Shown: positions 24,743 through 33,658 of the stretch, one piece after another
Position numbering within the stretch: the stretch's first letter is position 1
Layout of the letters: each line of letters begins with the position of its first letter
Origin: Mycobacterium lehmannii
GTDB taxonomy: Bacteria > Actinomycetota > Actinomycetes > Mycobacteriales > Mycobacteriaceae
Direction: 5' to 3'
DNA: 64,000 nt
Assembly (NCBI RefSeq): GCF_002245535.1
Contig: NZ_NKCN01000010.1
Location: 114,808 to 178,807, forward strand
Translations under genes and position numbers: made by a program
Notes under the pieces: generated by a model
Told to the model about the DNA's origin: nothing
What the model saw: the letters and a program-made list of their open reading frames with translations, nothing else
Database searches by the model: none

Positions 24743-25822
24743 CTACTGCTGTGCGCGCGGGATGGCGCCGGTCGGTGCTTCTTCGTCGACCGTGGTGTGC
24801 CGAGCCGTCGTGGCATCCGGGAAGGCGCTGCCCGCATGGGTGTTCGAGCCTTCGAGATCGGCGCGGATGGCTTCCTGAGCCTTGGGCGGCAGGGTGTGCA
24901 TGATCTCGCGCACCCGGGCCTGCCGGCGGTAGACGGCCTGGCGCTCCGGCATACCGGGCGTCGCCTGGATCTGCGGCGGCACACCCTCGATCTCCTCGAC
25001 ACCACCGTCATGGTGACCGGCGTCGATCATGGCCTGCTCCTCGGCCATCGTCGACTCGTCCTTCTCCTCGGACATACCGATCGGACCGATACGCCGACCG
25101 TTGAGGAACTGCCGCACCACCGGCTCGTCACTGGTCAACAGCACCTCGCGCGGACCGAACATCACCAGGTGCTTGCGGAACAGCATGCCCATGTTGTCGG
25201 GCACCGTCCGGGCGATGTTGATGTTGTGCGTCACGATCAGGATCGTGCAGTCGATCTGCGCGTTGATGTCGATCAACAACTGCGAAAGGTAGGCGGTACG
25301 GACCGGGTCCAGACCCGAGTCCGGCTCGTCGCAGAGGATGATCTGCGGATCGAGCACCAGGGAGCGGGCCAGGCCGGCACGCTTGCGCATACCACCGGAG
25401 ATCTCGCCGGGGAACTTGTTCTCGTCACCGGCCAGACCCACCAGCTCGAGCTTCTCCATGACGATCTGGCGGATTTCGCTTTCCTTCTTCTTGGTGTGCT
25501 CACGCAAGGGGAAAGCGGTGTTGTCGTACAGGCTCATCGAGCCGAACAGCGCGCCGTCCTGGAACATCACACCGAACAGCGTGCGGATCTCGTAGAGCTC
25601 CTTGGCGGTGCACTGAATCACGTCGGTGCCGTCGACGATGATCTTGCCGCGTTCGGGGCGCAGCAGCCCGATCAGCGACTTCAAGAACACGGATTTACCC
25701 GTACCGGAGGGGCCGAGCAGAACGCTCACCTCACCCGGCGGCAGGTCGAATGTGACGTCCTCCCAGATTCGCTGGGGGCCGAAGGACTTGGTCAGTCCCT
25801 CAATCTGGATACCAATGCCCAC
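24743..25822 (-). CDS. mkl: ABC transporter ATPase MceG (Mkl)
   Basis: 359 residues from the GTG at 25822, which has GGAAGG 7 nt upstream and gives the same length as M. tuberculosis Mkl (Rv0655). An in-frame TTG at 25840 is the alternative. Walker A is LLGPSGTGKSVFLKS, the signature ISGGMRKRAGLARS, Walker B ILCDEPDSGLDP, H-loop IVTHNINIA. A C-terminal extension of about 110 residues (from RRIGPIGMSEEKDE) is characteristic of MceG. It energises the Mce lipid importers (cholesterol, fatty acids), whose permeases are encoded elsewhere. Confidence 0.96.
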   Translation of the reverse strand: MGIGIQIEGLTKSFGPQRIWEDVTFDLPPGEVSVLLGPSGTGKSVFLKSLIGLLRPERGKIIVDGTDVIQCTAKELYEIRTLFGVMFQDGALFGSMSLYDNTAFPLREHTKKKESEIRQIVMEKLELVGLAGDENKFPGEISGGMRKRAGLARSLVLDPQIILCDEPDSGLDPVRTAYLSQLLIDINAQIDCTILIVTHNINIARTVPDNMGMLFRKHLVMFGPREVLLTSDEPVVRQFLNGRRIGPIGMSEEKDESTMAEEQAMIDAGHHDGGVEEIEGVPPQIQATPGMPERQAVYRRQARVREIMHTLPPKAQEAIRADLEGSNTHAGSAFPDATTARHTTVDEEAPTGAIPRAQQ

Positions 25823-25946
25823 GCGAGATCCTTCCGCCAATAATCGTCACGCCACAGGCCTCACCGCTTGTGGCTTGAGTCACTGTAGCCTACCGCTCCT
25901 GGCCACAACACGAGTCTGGGGTTGATTGTGACCCATCGAGAAAACG

Positions 25947-25986
25947 ACTGTGGGGCCGACCCGCTTTGCTGGATCGACCCCACAGT
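25947..25986 (-). terminator. Terminator of rplJ-rplL
   Basis: A 9-bp perfect stem (ACTGTGGGG / CCCCACAGT) 29 bp past the rplL stop, followed on the minus strand by CGTTTTCTC. It matches an intrinsic terminator. Confidence 0.8.
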
Positions 25987-26015
25987 TGTGGTACTGCCGG
26001 CACGCCGGCGCGGTG

Positions 26016-26408
26016 CTACTTGACGGTGACCGTCGCGCCCGCGGCCTCGAGCTTGGCCTTGGCGTCGTCGGCGGCAGCCTTGTCGACCTTCTCGAGCAGC
26101 GGCTTGGGAGCGCCGTCGACGAGGTCCTTGGCCTCTTTGAGACCCAGGCCCGAGACGATCTCGCGGACGACCTTGATGACGCCGATCTTCTTGTCGCCGG
26201 CACCCTCGAGGATGACGTCGAACTCAGACTGCTCCTCGGCGGCCTCGGCGGGCGCACCACCGGCGGCGGGGCCGGCAGCCGCGACGGCGACCGGGGCAGC
26301 GGCGGTGACCTCGAAGGTCTCCTCGAACTTCTTGACGAACTCGGAGAGCTCCAGCAGCGTCAGTTCCTTGAACGCGTCGAGCAGCTCGTCGGTGGACAGC
26401 TTGGCCAT
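26016..26408 (-). CDS. rplL: 50S ribosomal protein L7/L12
   Basis: 130 residues: an N-terminal dimerisation domain ([30 protein letters not shown]), an Ala/Pro/Gly-rich hinge ([20 protein letters not shown]), and the C-terminal factor-binding domain with [20 protein letters not shown] and ending AAGATVTVK. It forms the ribosomal stalk with L10 and recruits translation GTPases. It follows rplJ by 98 bp and is closed by the terminator at 25947-25986. Confidence 0.98.
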   Translation of the reverse strand: MAKLSTDELLDAFKELTLLELSEFVKKFEETFEVTAAAPVAVAAAGPAAGGAPAEAAEEQSEFDVILEGAGDKKIGVIKVVREIVSGLGLKEAKDLVDGAPKPLLEKVDKAAADDAKAKLEAAGATVTVK

Positions 26409-26506
26409 GAGTGGTCCTTTCTGATTCTTACTTTCAGTGCGATTTGTGGCGTGTTACCGGCGGTCAGCGCCGGTGCGGCTCCACAAACCGCGGGGATGGT
26501 GGGTGG

Positions 26507-27040
26507 TTATGCGGCTTCTTCGCCTTCGCCGGCCTTCTTCTCTTGCAGAGCGGCGGCCAGCCGTGCGACCTGCGACGCCGGAGCGTTGAACAGACCGGCG
26601 GCCTTGGACAGGTTCGCCTTCATCGCGCCGGCCATCTTGGCCAGCAGCACCTCGCGCGACTCCAGATCGGCGATGCGCTCGACCTCGGACACGCTCAGCG
26701 GGCGGCCGTCCATGTAGCCGCCCTTGATGACGAGGGCCTTGTTGTCCTTGGCGAACTTCTTGATCGCCTTGGCGGCGTCGACGGCCTCGCCCTTGACGAA
26801 CGCGATCGCGGTGGGGCCGACGAACAACTCGTCGAGCCCCTCGATGCCCGCCTCCGCCGCGGCACGCTTGACCAGCGTGTTCTTGGCGACTGTGTAGGTG
26901 GCGGAATCACCGAGCGAACGGCGCAGGTCCTTGAGGTTGGCCACCGTCAGCCCGCGGTACTCGGTGACGAGCGTCGCCGAAGCCTCCTTGAACTGCTCGG
27001 CGATGTCGGCAACCGCGGTGGCCTTGTCAGCCTTGGCCAT
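26507..27040 (-). CDS. rplJ: 50S ribosomal protein L10
   Basis: 177 residues. The N-terminal RNA-binding part has [34 protein letters not shown], the middle [24 protein letters not shown], and the C-terminal helix that holds L7/L12 dimers ends [12 protein letters not shown] strong ribosome binding site (GAGGAGG) precedes the ATG. Expression is probably fed back by L10 on its own leader (27041-27224). Confidence 0.98.
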   Translation of the reverse strand: MAKADKATAVADIAEQFKEASATLVTEYRGLTVANLKDLRRSLGDSATYTVAKNTLVKRAAAEAGIEGLDELFVGPTAIAFVKGEAVDAAKAIKKFAKDNKALVIKGGYMDGRPLSVSEVERIADLESREVLLAKMAGAMKANLSKAAGLFNAPASQVARLAAALQEKKAGEGEEAA

Positions 27041-27224
27041 GCATGCCTCCTCGTGGATGGGAACCGTGGGCCGAGTAAGGGTTGCGGGGCCGGAAACGAC
27101 GAACGCCCCGACGCAGACAGGTCGGGGCGCGCAATAGCTGTAGCCTCGTCCTCCTGCGTGGGCCGCCCGGGTGGTCCGGGACCTTCAACCGATTGCTCGG
27201 TGACCGACGGTCTTCGGTGGAACG
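27041..27224 (-). ncRNA. rplJ mRNA leader (L10-leader type)
   Basis: The leader is about 184 nt from the promoter to the rplJ ATG. It contains a 9-bp perfect GC stem with an 8-nt loop (CGCCCCGAC 27104-27112, GTCGGGGCG 27121-27129) followed by a T-rich stretch on the minus strand, and smaller paired segments upstream (GGACCACCCGGGCGG region). In bacteria L10 or L10-L12 binds such leaders. Together with the promoter and about 110 bp of unremarkable sequence this fills the gap 27041-27377. No Rfam alignment was done. Confidence 0.6.
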
Positions 27225-27230
27225 CCGTCG

Positions 27231-27260
27231 AGAATAGCCGACTACCTGCTCATCAGCCAA
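27231..27260 (-). promoter_or_regulatory. Promoter of rplJ-rplL
   Basis: Minus strand: -35 TTGGCT (27255-27260), 18-bp spacer, -10 TATTCT (27231-27236). Good SigA fit, correctly placed for a long ribosomal leader. Confidence 0.7.
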
Positions 27261-27377
27261 AACGCACCCGATCCACGCGAATCCCTTTCCGCGCGACCGT
27301 GCGCGTCTGCCCACGACACACCGCAATTTTCCAGCAGCTCGCGCACCCTCACCCGGACGCGGGCGTGCGCAAACCGC

Positions 27378-27815
27378 CTAAACCCCCGCCACCGCGACGA
27401 CCGCCAGCCCGAACACCACGACAAGTAAGGCCACCCGACGCCAATGCAGCCGATCCCACTGCCGCGCCAACCCGCGGTCGACGTCGGCACCGGAGGACCA
27501 GCGCCCGATGCGGTTGTTGATCGGCACCATCAACGCCACGGTCGCCACCACCGCCAGCGCCATGGTCAGGGCCGCGGTGATGAACAGCCAATCCGTCCGC
27601 AACAGCACGGCCGCCGCGATCAGAACAACAAGCGCCGCGGCGTACCAGAACGGCATCACCTTTCCCAGTACCCGCCCGCTGTCGCTGCGGGCCTGTGCGA
27701 ACGCTTCGTCGGGCAGCCGGCCCAGCACCGGGTTGAGGAACACCGCGACCGCGAGTTCGACCCCGACCAACGGTCCGACGATCAGCAGGGCCAGCACGTG
27801 CACAATTGCGTCCAT
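27378..27815 (-). CDS. DUF1772 small membrane protein
   Basis: 145 residues from the ATG at 27815 (GAGG just upstream). Four hydrophobic segments are visible: VHVLALLIVGPLVGVELAVA, FWYAAALVVLIAAAVLL, FITAALTMALAVVATVALM and RVALLVVVFGLAVVAVAG, with the family pattern VPINNRIGRW after the third. DUF1772 (anthrone-oxygenase-like) proteins are small four-helix membrane proteins, often beside HxlR- or TetR-type regulators; the reaction here is unknown. Upstream direct repeats are a candidate regulator site. A longer reading to 27944 lacks support. Confidence 0.75.
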   Translation of the reverse strand: MDAIVHVLALLIVGPLVGVELAVAVFLNPVLGRLPDEAFAQARSDSGRVLGKVMPFWYAAALVVLIAAAVLLRTDWLFITAALTMALAVVATVALMVPINNRIGRWSSGADVDRGLARQWDRLHWRRVALLVVVFGLAVVAVAGV

Positions 27816-27836
27816 ACCTCGACCGTGCCCATCACG

Positions 27837-27862
27837 CTGACACAAAACAAGGTACTGACACA
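27837..27862. promoter_or_regulatory. CTGACACA direct repeats around a -10 box upstream of the DUF1772 gene
   Basis: CTGACACA occurs at 27837-27844 and 27855-27862, 18 bp apart start to start. The minus-strand -10 candidate TACCTT (27849-27854) sits between them, so a protein bound to both would cover the promoter. Confidence 0.4.
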
Positions 27863-27951
27863 TTCGGCAGCTCTGGGAGACTGCGCGACTGGGGCCGAAA
27901 GACCAGGGCCCGCACGCACTCCAGGCAGACAGAAGAGGACACACATCCGGC

Positions 27952-28878
27952 TCAGGTCAGCCGTCCCCCCGTGTGCTCGCGCAGCAGGGCGGCCGCCCCG
28001 ACCAGGCCGGCGTCGCCGCCGAGTTCGGCCGGCACCACTTCGACGCCACGGATGAAGTCCAGCCCGGCGTGGGACGCGAGCGCTTCCCGCACGGGGTCGA
28101 ACAGCAGCGCCCCCGACTTGGCCACGCCACCGCCGATCACAACCCGGTCTAGGTCGCAGACGGCGCCGACCGACGCGATCATCGCCCCCACCGCCGCCGC
28201 ACCGCGGCGAAAGGCGCTCAGCGCCACCGCGTCTCCGGCATTGGCGGCATCGGCGAGTTCCTTGGCGTCGGCATCGGCGGGGGCCACCCACCCGTGCTCG
28301 CGGGCCCACTGCGCCATGCGCGGGCCACCGGCGATGGTTTCGACGCAGCCGCGCCCGCCACACGTGCATGGCGCGCCGTTCGGGTCGACGACGAGGTGCC
28401 CGACGTGGCCCGCGTTGCCGGTCCGGCCGTCGTAGGGGGCGCCGTCGAGCACCAGGCCTCCGCCGACACCGGTCGAGACCACCATCCCGAGCAGGAAGTC
28501 GGCGCCGCGTCCGGCGCCGCGCCAGTGCTCCCCCATCGCCATGCACAGGCCGTCGCCGGCAAGTCGCACCGGTGCGCCGACGGTCATCGCCACCCGCTCG
28601 ACGATCGGAAACCGTTGCCACGAGCCGATGTTGATCGGACTGACGGTGCCCGCCGACAGATCGATCGGTCCGGCCGAGGCGATCCCGGCGCCGCGGACCC
28701 GTCCGTCGGCGGTGGCCAAGGCCTCGGTGAGCAGCGAATCCGCGACGGCCCAGATCGTTTCCGCATCACCGTCCGGTGTCGGCAATGTGGCTCTGTGCAC
28801 CAGCGTGCCCGCATCGTCGACGAGACCGACGGCGATCTTCGTGCCGCCGATGTCGAGCGCGAGAACGAGGTCGGCCAT
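27952..28878 (-). CDS. ROK-family sugar kinase (Rv0650 orthologue)
   Basis: 308 residues. The ATP phosphate-binding loop LALDIGGTKIAVGLVD is at the N-terminus, the second ATP segment is GMVVSTGVGGGLVLDG, and the ROK zinc site is GHVGHLVVDPNGAPC then TCGGRGCVE (His and three Cys). The general base is expected in the AGDGLCMAMGEHW region. It probably phosphorylates a free hexose. As the last gene of the alpha-mannosidase operon (1-bp overlap with the preceding gene) it may handle mannose or glucose released there; this is inference. Glucokinase is the usual default name. Confidence 0.87.
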   Translation of the reverse strand: MADLVLALDIGGTKIAVGLVDDAGTLVHRATLPTPDGDAETIWAVADSLLTEALATADGRVRGAGIASAGPIDLSAGTVSPINIGSWQRFPIVERVAMTVGAPVRLAGDGLCMAMGEHWRGAGRGADFLLGMVVSTGVGGGLVLDGAPYDGRTGNAGHVGHLVVDPNGAPCTCGGRGCVETIAGGPRMAQWAREHGWVAPADADAKELADAANAGDAVALSAFRRGAAAVGAMIASVGAVCDLDRVVIGGGVAKSGALLFDPVREALASHAGLDFIRGVEVVPAELGGDAGLVGAAALLREHTGGRLT

Positions 28879-29444
28879 CAGTGCCGGTGGGTGTTGTCGG
28901 GCTGACGGGGATCCCCGGGATGTTCATAGCCCGGGGCGAGCTCGACGACCGCCGCACAGCGGGCGTCCAGCCAGAGCCGGAAGGCCCGGCGCCGCGCGGC
29001 GGCACGCAGGTGCGCCGCGGCCGAAGCTATATCGCTGAAGCGCAACGGGTTTCGCTCCCGGTACGCGGCCACCTCGTCGTCGGTGACGTCGGTACCGGCC
29101 GTCACCTCGGCGAACACCGCGCGGGCCAACGGGTCGGCGAGCACCGAAGCAGCCACGCTGCCGATCTCCATCCGCACGGTCATGTCCGGCAGCACCTCGG
29201 CCTCGGCCGGCGCGTCATCGACGTTCACTCCGCGTGCCGCGGCCTCGGTCGTCACGACGCGCTCGGCAACCAGGAGCTGGGTCAGCCAACGCCGCAGCTG
29301 TCGACCTTCGCTGGTGCCGGGGCGCGGCAGCGAGGACGCGATCGGTGAGGCGCGCAGGGTGGCTTCGCGAGCATCGACCTCGTCGACCGACACCGGCACA
29401 CCGTCCACGGTAGCCGCGACGCCGGCCCACCCGGAATCGTTCAC
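28878..29444 (-). CDS. Small helical protein at the Rv0649 ('fabD2') position; SurA-N/PPIase-like, not an acyltransferase
   Basis: 188 residues. The GTG at 29444 overlaps the mannosidase stop in GTGA, and the stop overlaps the ROK gene start by 1 bp, so it is the middle gene of a coupled operon. The order equals Rv0648-Rv0649-Rv0650, where Rv0649 is labelled malonyl-CoA acyltransferase FabD2. The sequence has no GHSxG nucleophile motif of acyltransferases. Instead VDGVPVSVDEVDAREATLR, LRRWLTQLLVAERVV and VTDDEVAAYRERNPLRF resemble the N-terminal chaperone segment of SurA/PpiC-type proteins. No signal peptide. Function unknown. Confidence 0.7.
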   Translation of the reverse strand: MNDSGWAGVAATVDGVPVSVDEVDAREATLRASPIASSLPRPGTSEGRQLRRWLTQLLVAERVVTTEAAARGVNVDDAPAEAEVLPDMTVRMEIGSVAASVLADPLARAVFAEVTAGTDVTDDEVAAYRERNPLRFSDIASAAAHLRAAARRRAFRLWLDARCAAVVELAPGYEHPGDPRQPDNTHRH

Positions 29445-32400
29445 CGCACCGTCACCTTCACCGCGGGTGAATAGACGAGGTGTCCGGCGGCGGCCAATCG
29501 GATGAGCGCCCACCACTCACCCGGTTCGACCCACTCCGGCGGGGCGACCTCGAAGTCGATCTCAGTCGTGCCGCGAGCGCTCAGCTCGACACCGGATACC
29601 GCCGGGCCCAACCATTCCCATGTACCCCACGGGCTGATCAGGTGTGCCTCGACCGCGACGTCGGCGCACGCGTCGGTGCCGACGGTGACCCCGATACGGG
29701 CCGTGTCACCTGCCACCACGTCGACCGGCTCCGGTCCAGCGACGAGGCGCAACAGGGCGTCGTCCGGAAGCGCGTCGACCGCGACGACACACACGTCCTC
29801 GACCACCTGGCGCCACGATGGCGGGATCGAAACGTGCGCACCGGTCAACGCGAGTTCGGCACGTATGGGATACAGCCCGGGTGACACGGCATTCGACGGG
29901 GTTACGTTCACGGTGGTGTCCACGTATTCGCCGGGCGGCAGCATGAACGGCAACACATCGGGTTCTGCCGCCCAACCATCCGGACACAGCAGCCGCACCC
30001 GGCCGTGCAGAATCTCGTCGCAACAATCGCTGGCCACGGTGAGACGAAGCTGCAGCGCCGAACCCGATGACACCACGTGTTGCGGGTGCAGATGGGCGAC
30101 GGCGGGCAGGCCGCCGAGCGGGGCCGGACCGCGGTTGTGCAGCCAGTACCTGGCATACAGCGGCTGGGCCTGCTCCGCCTCCGGCGCGAGGGCGGCATGA
30201 TCGGCCTGTAGAACCTGCGGCAGATTGAACCGGGCCAGAACGGTGGCGACCTCGAAACCGTGCAACGACAGGCCTTCGGGCGTCACCTCCTGCACCCGCG
30301 GTTGCTCGAGCAGATCCACCCGAACCGCGGCGGATACCCGGCGCAACCCCGAAGTGACCGTGACTTCGGTTGTGCTCCCGGTGGTTTCGACCAACCTCAT
30401 CGCGACGCCGTCAGAGGGGTGGACCGGCCGCGCGCTACCGCTCGCGAGCGGGTTGCCCGCGGCCTTGAGCGCGGCCAGCCGCACCGAGCCCGTCGGCTGA
30501 ATCTCCAACAGCGAACCCGACGGCGGCAGACCGCCCACCGTGCCCCACTTCTCGGTCACCGCCAGGAGCGGATTTGAGAACTCGATGCTGCGAGCCGGAA
30601 CACCGGCCCGGCGCCAGTCACCGTCCCCGCAGACCAGCGCGTAGTCGAACGTGTGTGTCCAGTGCTGCAGTTGGAAGTTGGACCCGTCCGGTGCGGTGCG
30701 TCGCGGCGCATCGATCCACGTGCCCGAGGGCCAACCGGTACATGACCGCATCAACGAAAGGTTCAGCGTTCCATCCGATTCGACGGCGAACCCGGGCACG
30801 CCGCGGTTGAGCAGCGCGACCGTCCGGTCTTCGAACGGTTCGATATCGGCCGGCGCGGCCTGCTCGACGACGATCTCCCAACCGCGCAGGTCGTCGACAA
30901 CACCCTGCACCACATGGTCCAGGGCCGACCCGGCCAGAATCAGCACCGGTAGCGCGCGCACATCGCGCAGATCCGCGCTCGGCACCCACGCCGCTTCCAG
31001 GCGACGGGCCGCCGGTACCCATACCCTGGCCGCGCCGGTCGCGTCGAGCTGTCGCTTCACCTCTTCGGCGTACGACGAATCGGCGGCATCGAGAACTGTT
31101 GCAGTGAAGCGGTTCTGGTCTGAGCCACCGAGTGCGATCCGCACATCCGGAAGGTTGGAGTCGACGGTGAGATCGCCGTAGCGCGGCCTGTCGGAGCCGC
31201 TGCATGTCGCGGTGACACCTGCGCGCGCGAGCGCGACCATCAACGGCCGCACCATCGCGGCTTCGTCTTCGGTCGGGGTGATCACCTCGGCAACCGAGAC
31301 CGCGCGACACGCCTTGCCGACCCGGATCCGCATCGTCGACGACAGCCCGAACCAGCCGTATGCGGGGTTGTCCAGCGTCCACGGATGCGTCGCGGCGTCG
31401 ATCGCCGTGTCGCGGCCGCGTTCGTGCAGCAGCGCGAACCCGCGTCCGATCACCGCGTCACCGACCTCGCTGACCGGCATCGCCCCGGGAACCGGACACG
31501 GCCAGCGCAACCGCAACAGCCGGTCGGCGCCGGTGAATTCGTTGATCGTGATCCGGCAGTCGACGCGCGCCACACCGTGCCACAGGGTCAGAACCTGCGT
31601 GTAGCGCAGCACATCGGCAACGGCGCCGTCGATCACCAGACGCTCTCCGAGCACGCCGCGGTAAGCCTGCACCGTGGCAGGCGATGACGAGGAGCCGATC
31701 GCTGGGCCCTTGGGCAGAAGGTGCCACGGCCCCTCGCCCGCCTCGGGATGCGCGGGGTACTCGTCGTACACCACCAACTCGTTGCCGACCTGGCCGGGAG
31801 CGATCAAGGACCGGCCCGAACCACATTCGACCAACGACTCGACCGCACCACCCCGTGACGGATCGACCCGCAGCCGGTAATGGTTGTTGCCGATCTCGTT
31901 CCCGCTCACCGGTTTCCAGCCCGCCGCCGAGCCGTCCGACCGCTCGATTCGGTAGGACTGCCACCCCATCGAAGGCACGTCACCGGCGAGCCAGGTGACC
32001 GTTCGCCCGCCGTGCTCGACGTGAGCGGGTATCTCCTCACCCGCGGAACCGACAACCCGCACCGCTCCGACGGCCTGCGGAACGCGGGCGGTGACGACGT
32101 CGGTGCGCTTGTGCGCGACGGGATTCCACACGACGACCGATTCGTCGACCGCCCCCGACAACACGGCCAGCGCATGGTCGCGGGCGGCCCTGCCCAGCTC
32201 CCATGCGTCTCGCCAGCTCGTCAGCAGGTCGAGGTAGACCTGGTCGGATTCCGAGCCTGTGATCGCATCGTGGTGCGCGCCGTAGGCCAATTGAACCCAC
32301 GCCTTGGCCAGAGCGGCCTGAGGATAGGTCGCACCACCGAGAAGCCCAGCGAAGACCGCGAACTTCTCGGCGTCGAGGACGACGTCTTCGGCCGCCCGGT

Positions 32401-33622
32401 TGGCCTGCTTGGTATCGATGTAGGAGACGTCTTTGCCGGTGTAGATCGGGTTCATGTCCCGGGTCTGCGGCGACGCCTCGACACCGCGCTCGGCCAGTTC
32501 GGCGCGGACCGCGGCGAAGAACTCCTTGGGCACCGCACAGATGAACCGCGGCCAGGTGTATCGGGCGTTCCAGTCCCGGTGAATCTCGGTGACCCACTTG
32601 TTCGGTGGCGTGTAATCGGTGCCGACCGGAAGGAGGACGTTGCGAGTCAACGCCACCTTCTTCAGCGACGTGAACAGTCCATAGGTCTGGGCTTCGGCCG
32701 CCTCCAACGTCGGTGCCGAATCCATCCACCAGCCGGCCGCGTAGTGCGCGGGCATGTAGTGCGTCAGCAGTCCGCGCCCGGACGGGGAGAGCCAGTCGAA
32801 TTCGCTGCTGAACTGCATGCGCTCCGGGTCTCCGCCGCCGGCCATCGGGCCCCACTGATGGTGTGGGCCACGGGCCCACGAACTCGACGTCAGCCCGGCG
32901 TCGGCGGCCATACCCGGAAACTGCGGGTCATGGCCGAACGCGTCCAGCTGCCAGGCTGTGGCCGGGTCGGCGCCGAGCACATCGCGCTGAAACCCGATGC
33001 CGTGCACGAAATTCCGGATGGTCGTCTCGGGGCTGGTGAGGTTGGTGTTCGGCTCGTTGTACGTTCCGCCCATGATCTCGACGCGCCCCTCGGCGACGAA
33101 GCGGCGCAAATCGTCGCGATCCTCGGGGTGGGTGTCCCAGAACGGTTTGAGGTAGTCGACCTCGGCCAACACGAACTTGTATTCCGGTTCCCGGCGGGCC
33201 ATTTCGAGATGGGCGCTGACCAGATCGAAGCCGTTGGTCTGGCGGCACCGGCCCGGCGGGTCCTCGCTCCACACACTGGTGTACGCCGCCTGGGTGTTCC
33301 ACCACACCGGGTCATAGTGGAAATGGCTGATCATGTACATCGTCCAGCCGGGTTCGGCGACGGTGAACGCGAACGGTGTGATGCCGTCGCCCGTGACGAT
33401 CCGCGCCGGGCGCCGCTCACCGGGGACCGGGTCGGTGACCGTGACCGCCACCTCGACGCTGCCGTCACCGGCCGCCGCTCGCGCGTGGCCCTCGAGCCCG
33501 TCACCGTCGACGCGCACCTCACCCGCGCCATCGGTATAGGTGACCCGCACGATCTGCGACGGCGCGTCCGCGGGCCCGACGAACAGATCCGTCGACTCCG
33601 CCGAAATGACCCGCACAGCCAA
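29441..33622 (-). CDS. GH38 alpha-mannosidase (Rv0648 orthologue)
   Basis: 1393 residues, longer than the 1215 annotated for Rv0648. After an N-terminal beta domain of about 90 residues comes the GH38 barrel: ISHFHYDPVWW (99-108, zinc ligands His and Asp) and WQLDAFGHDPQFPG with the nucleophile Asp227. DAITGSESD and the middle and C-terminal beta-sandwich domains follow. The end (VDVVAGDTARIGVTVGTDAC and beyond) resembles NEW3-type accessory domains. No signal peptide, so it probably acts in the cytoplasm on mannose-containing glycans. Start TTG at 33622 or GTG at 33616. First gene of a three-gene operon with the SurA-N-like and ROK genes. Confidence 0.9.
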   Translation of the reverse strand: MAVRVISAESTDLFVGPADAPSQIVRVTYTDGAGEVRVDGDGLEGHARAAAGDGSVEVAVTVTDPVPGERRPARIVTGDGITPFAFTVAEPGWTMYMISHFHYDPVWWNTQAAYTSVWSEDPPGRCRQTNGFDLVSAHLEMARREPEYKFVLAEVDYLKPFWDTHPEDRDDLRRFVAEGRVEIMGGTYNEPNTNLTSPETTIRNFVHGIGFQRDVLGADPATAWQLDAFGHDPQFPGMAADAGLTSSSWARGPHHQWGPMAGGGDPERMQFSSEFDWLSPSGRGLLTHYMPAHYAAGWWMDSAPTLEAAEAQTYGLFTSLKKVALTRNVLLPVGTDYTPPNKWVTEIHRDWNARYTWPRFICAVPKEFFAAVRAELAERGVEASPQTRDMNPIYTGKDVSYIDTKQANRAAEDVVLDAEKFAVFAGLLGGATYPQAALAKAWVQLAYGAHHDAITGSESDQVYLDLLTSWRDAWELGRAARDHALAVLSGAVDESVVVWNPVAHKRTDVVTARVPQAVGAVRVVGSAGEEIPAHVEHGGRTVTWLAGDVPSMGWQSYRIERSDGSAAGWKPVSGNEIGNNHYRLRVDPSRGGAVESLVECGSGRSLIAPGQVGNELVVYDEYPAHPEAGEGPWHLLPKGPAIGSSSSPATVQAYRGVLGERLVIDGAVADVLRYTQVLTLWHGVARVDCRITINEFTGADRLLRLRWPCPVPGAMPVSEVGDAVIGRGFALLHERGRDTAIDAATHPWTLDNPAYGWFGLSSTMRIRVGKACRAVSVAEVITPTEDEAAMVRPLMVALARAGVTATCSGSDRPRYGDLTVDSNLPDVRIALGGSDQNRFTATVLDAADSSYAEEVKRQLDATGAARVWVPAARRLEAAWVPSADLRDVRALPVLILAGSALDHVVQGVVDDLRGWEIVVEQAAPADIEPFEDRTVALLNRGVPGFAVESDGTLNLSLMRSCTGWPSGTWIDAPRRTAPDGSNFQLQHWTHTFDYALVCGDGDWRRAGVPARSIEFSNPLLAVTEKWGTVGGLPPSGSLLEIQPTGSVRLAALKAAGNPLASGSARPVHPSDGVAMRLVETTGSTTEVTVTSGLRRVSAAVRVDLLEQPRVQEVTPEGLSLHGFEVATVLARFNLPQVLQADHAALAPEAEQAQPLYARYWLHNRGPAPLGGLPAVAHLHPQHVVSSGSALQLRLTVASDCCDEILHGRVRLLCPDGWAAEPDVLPFMLPPGEYVDTTVNVTPSNAVSPGLYPIRAELALTGAHVSIPPSWRQVVEDVCVVAVDALPDDALLRLVAGPEPVDVVAGDTARIGVTVGTDACADVAVEAHLISPWGTWEWLGPAVSGVELSARGTTEIDFEVAPPEWVEPGEWWALIRLAAAGHLVYSPAVKVTVR

Positions 33623-33658
33623 ACCCTACGTGCGGTCACCCCCGCATCGCGGTGGAAA

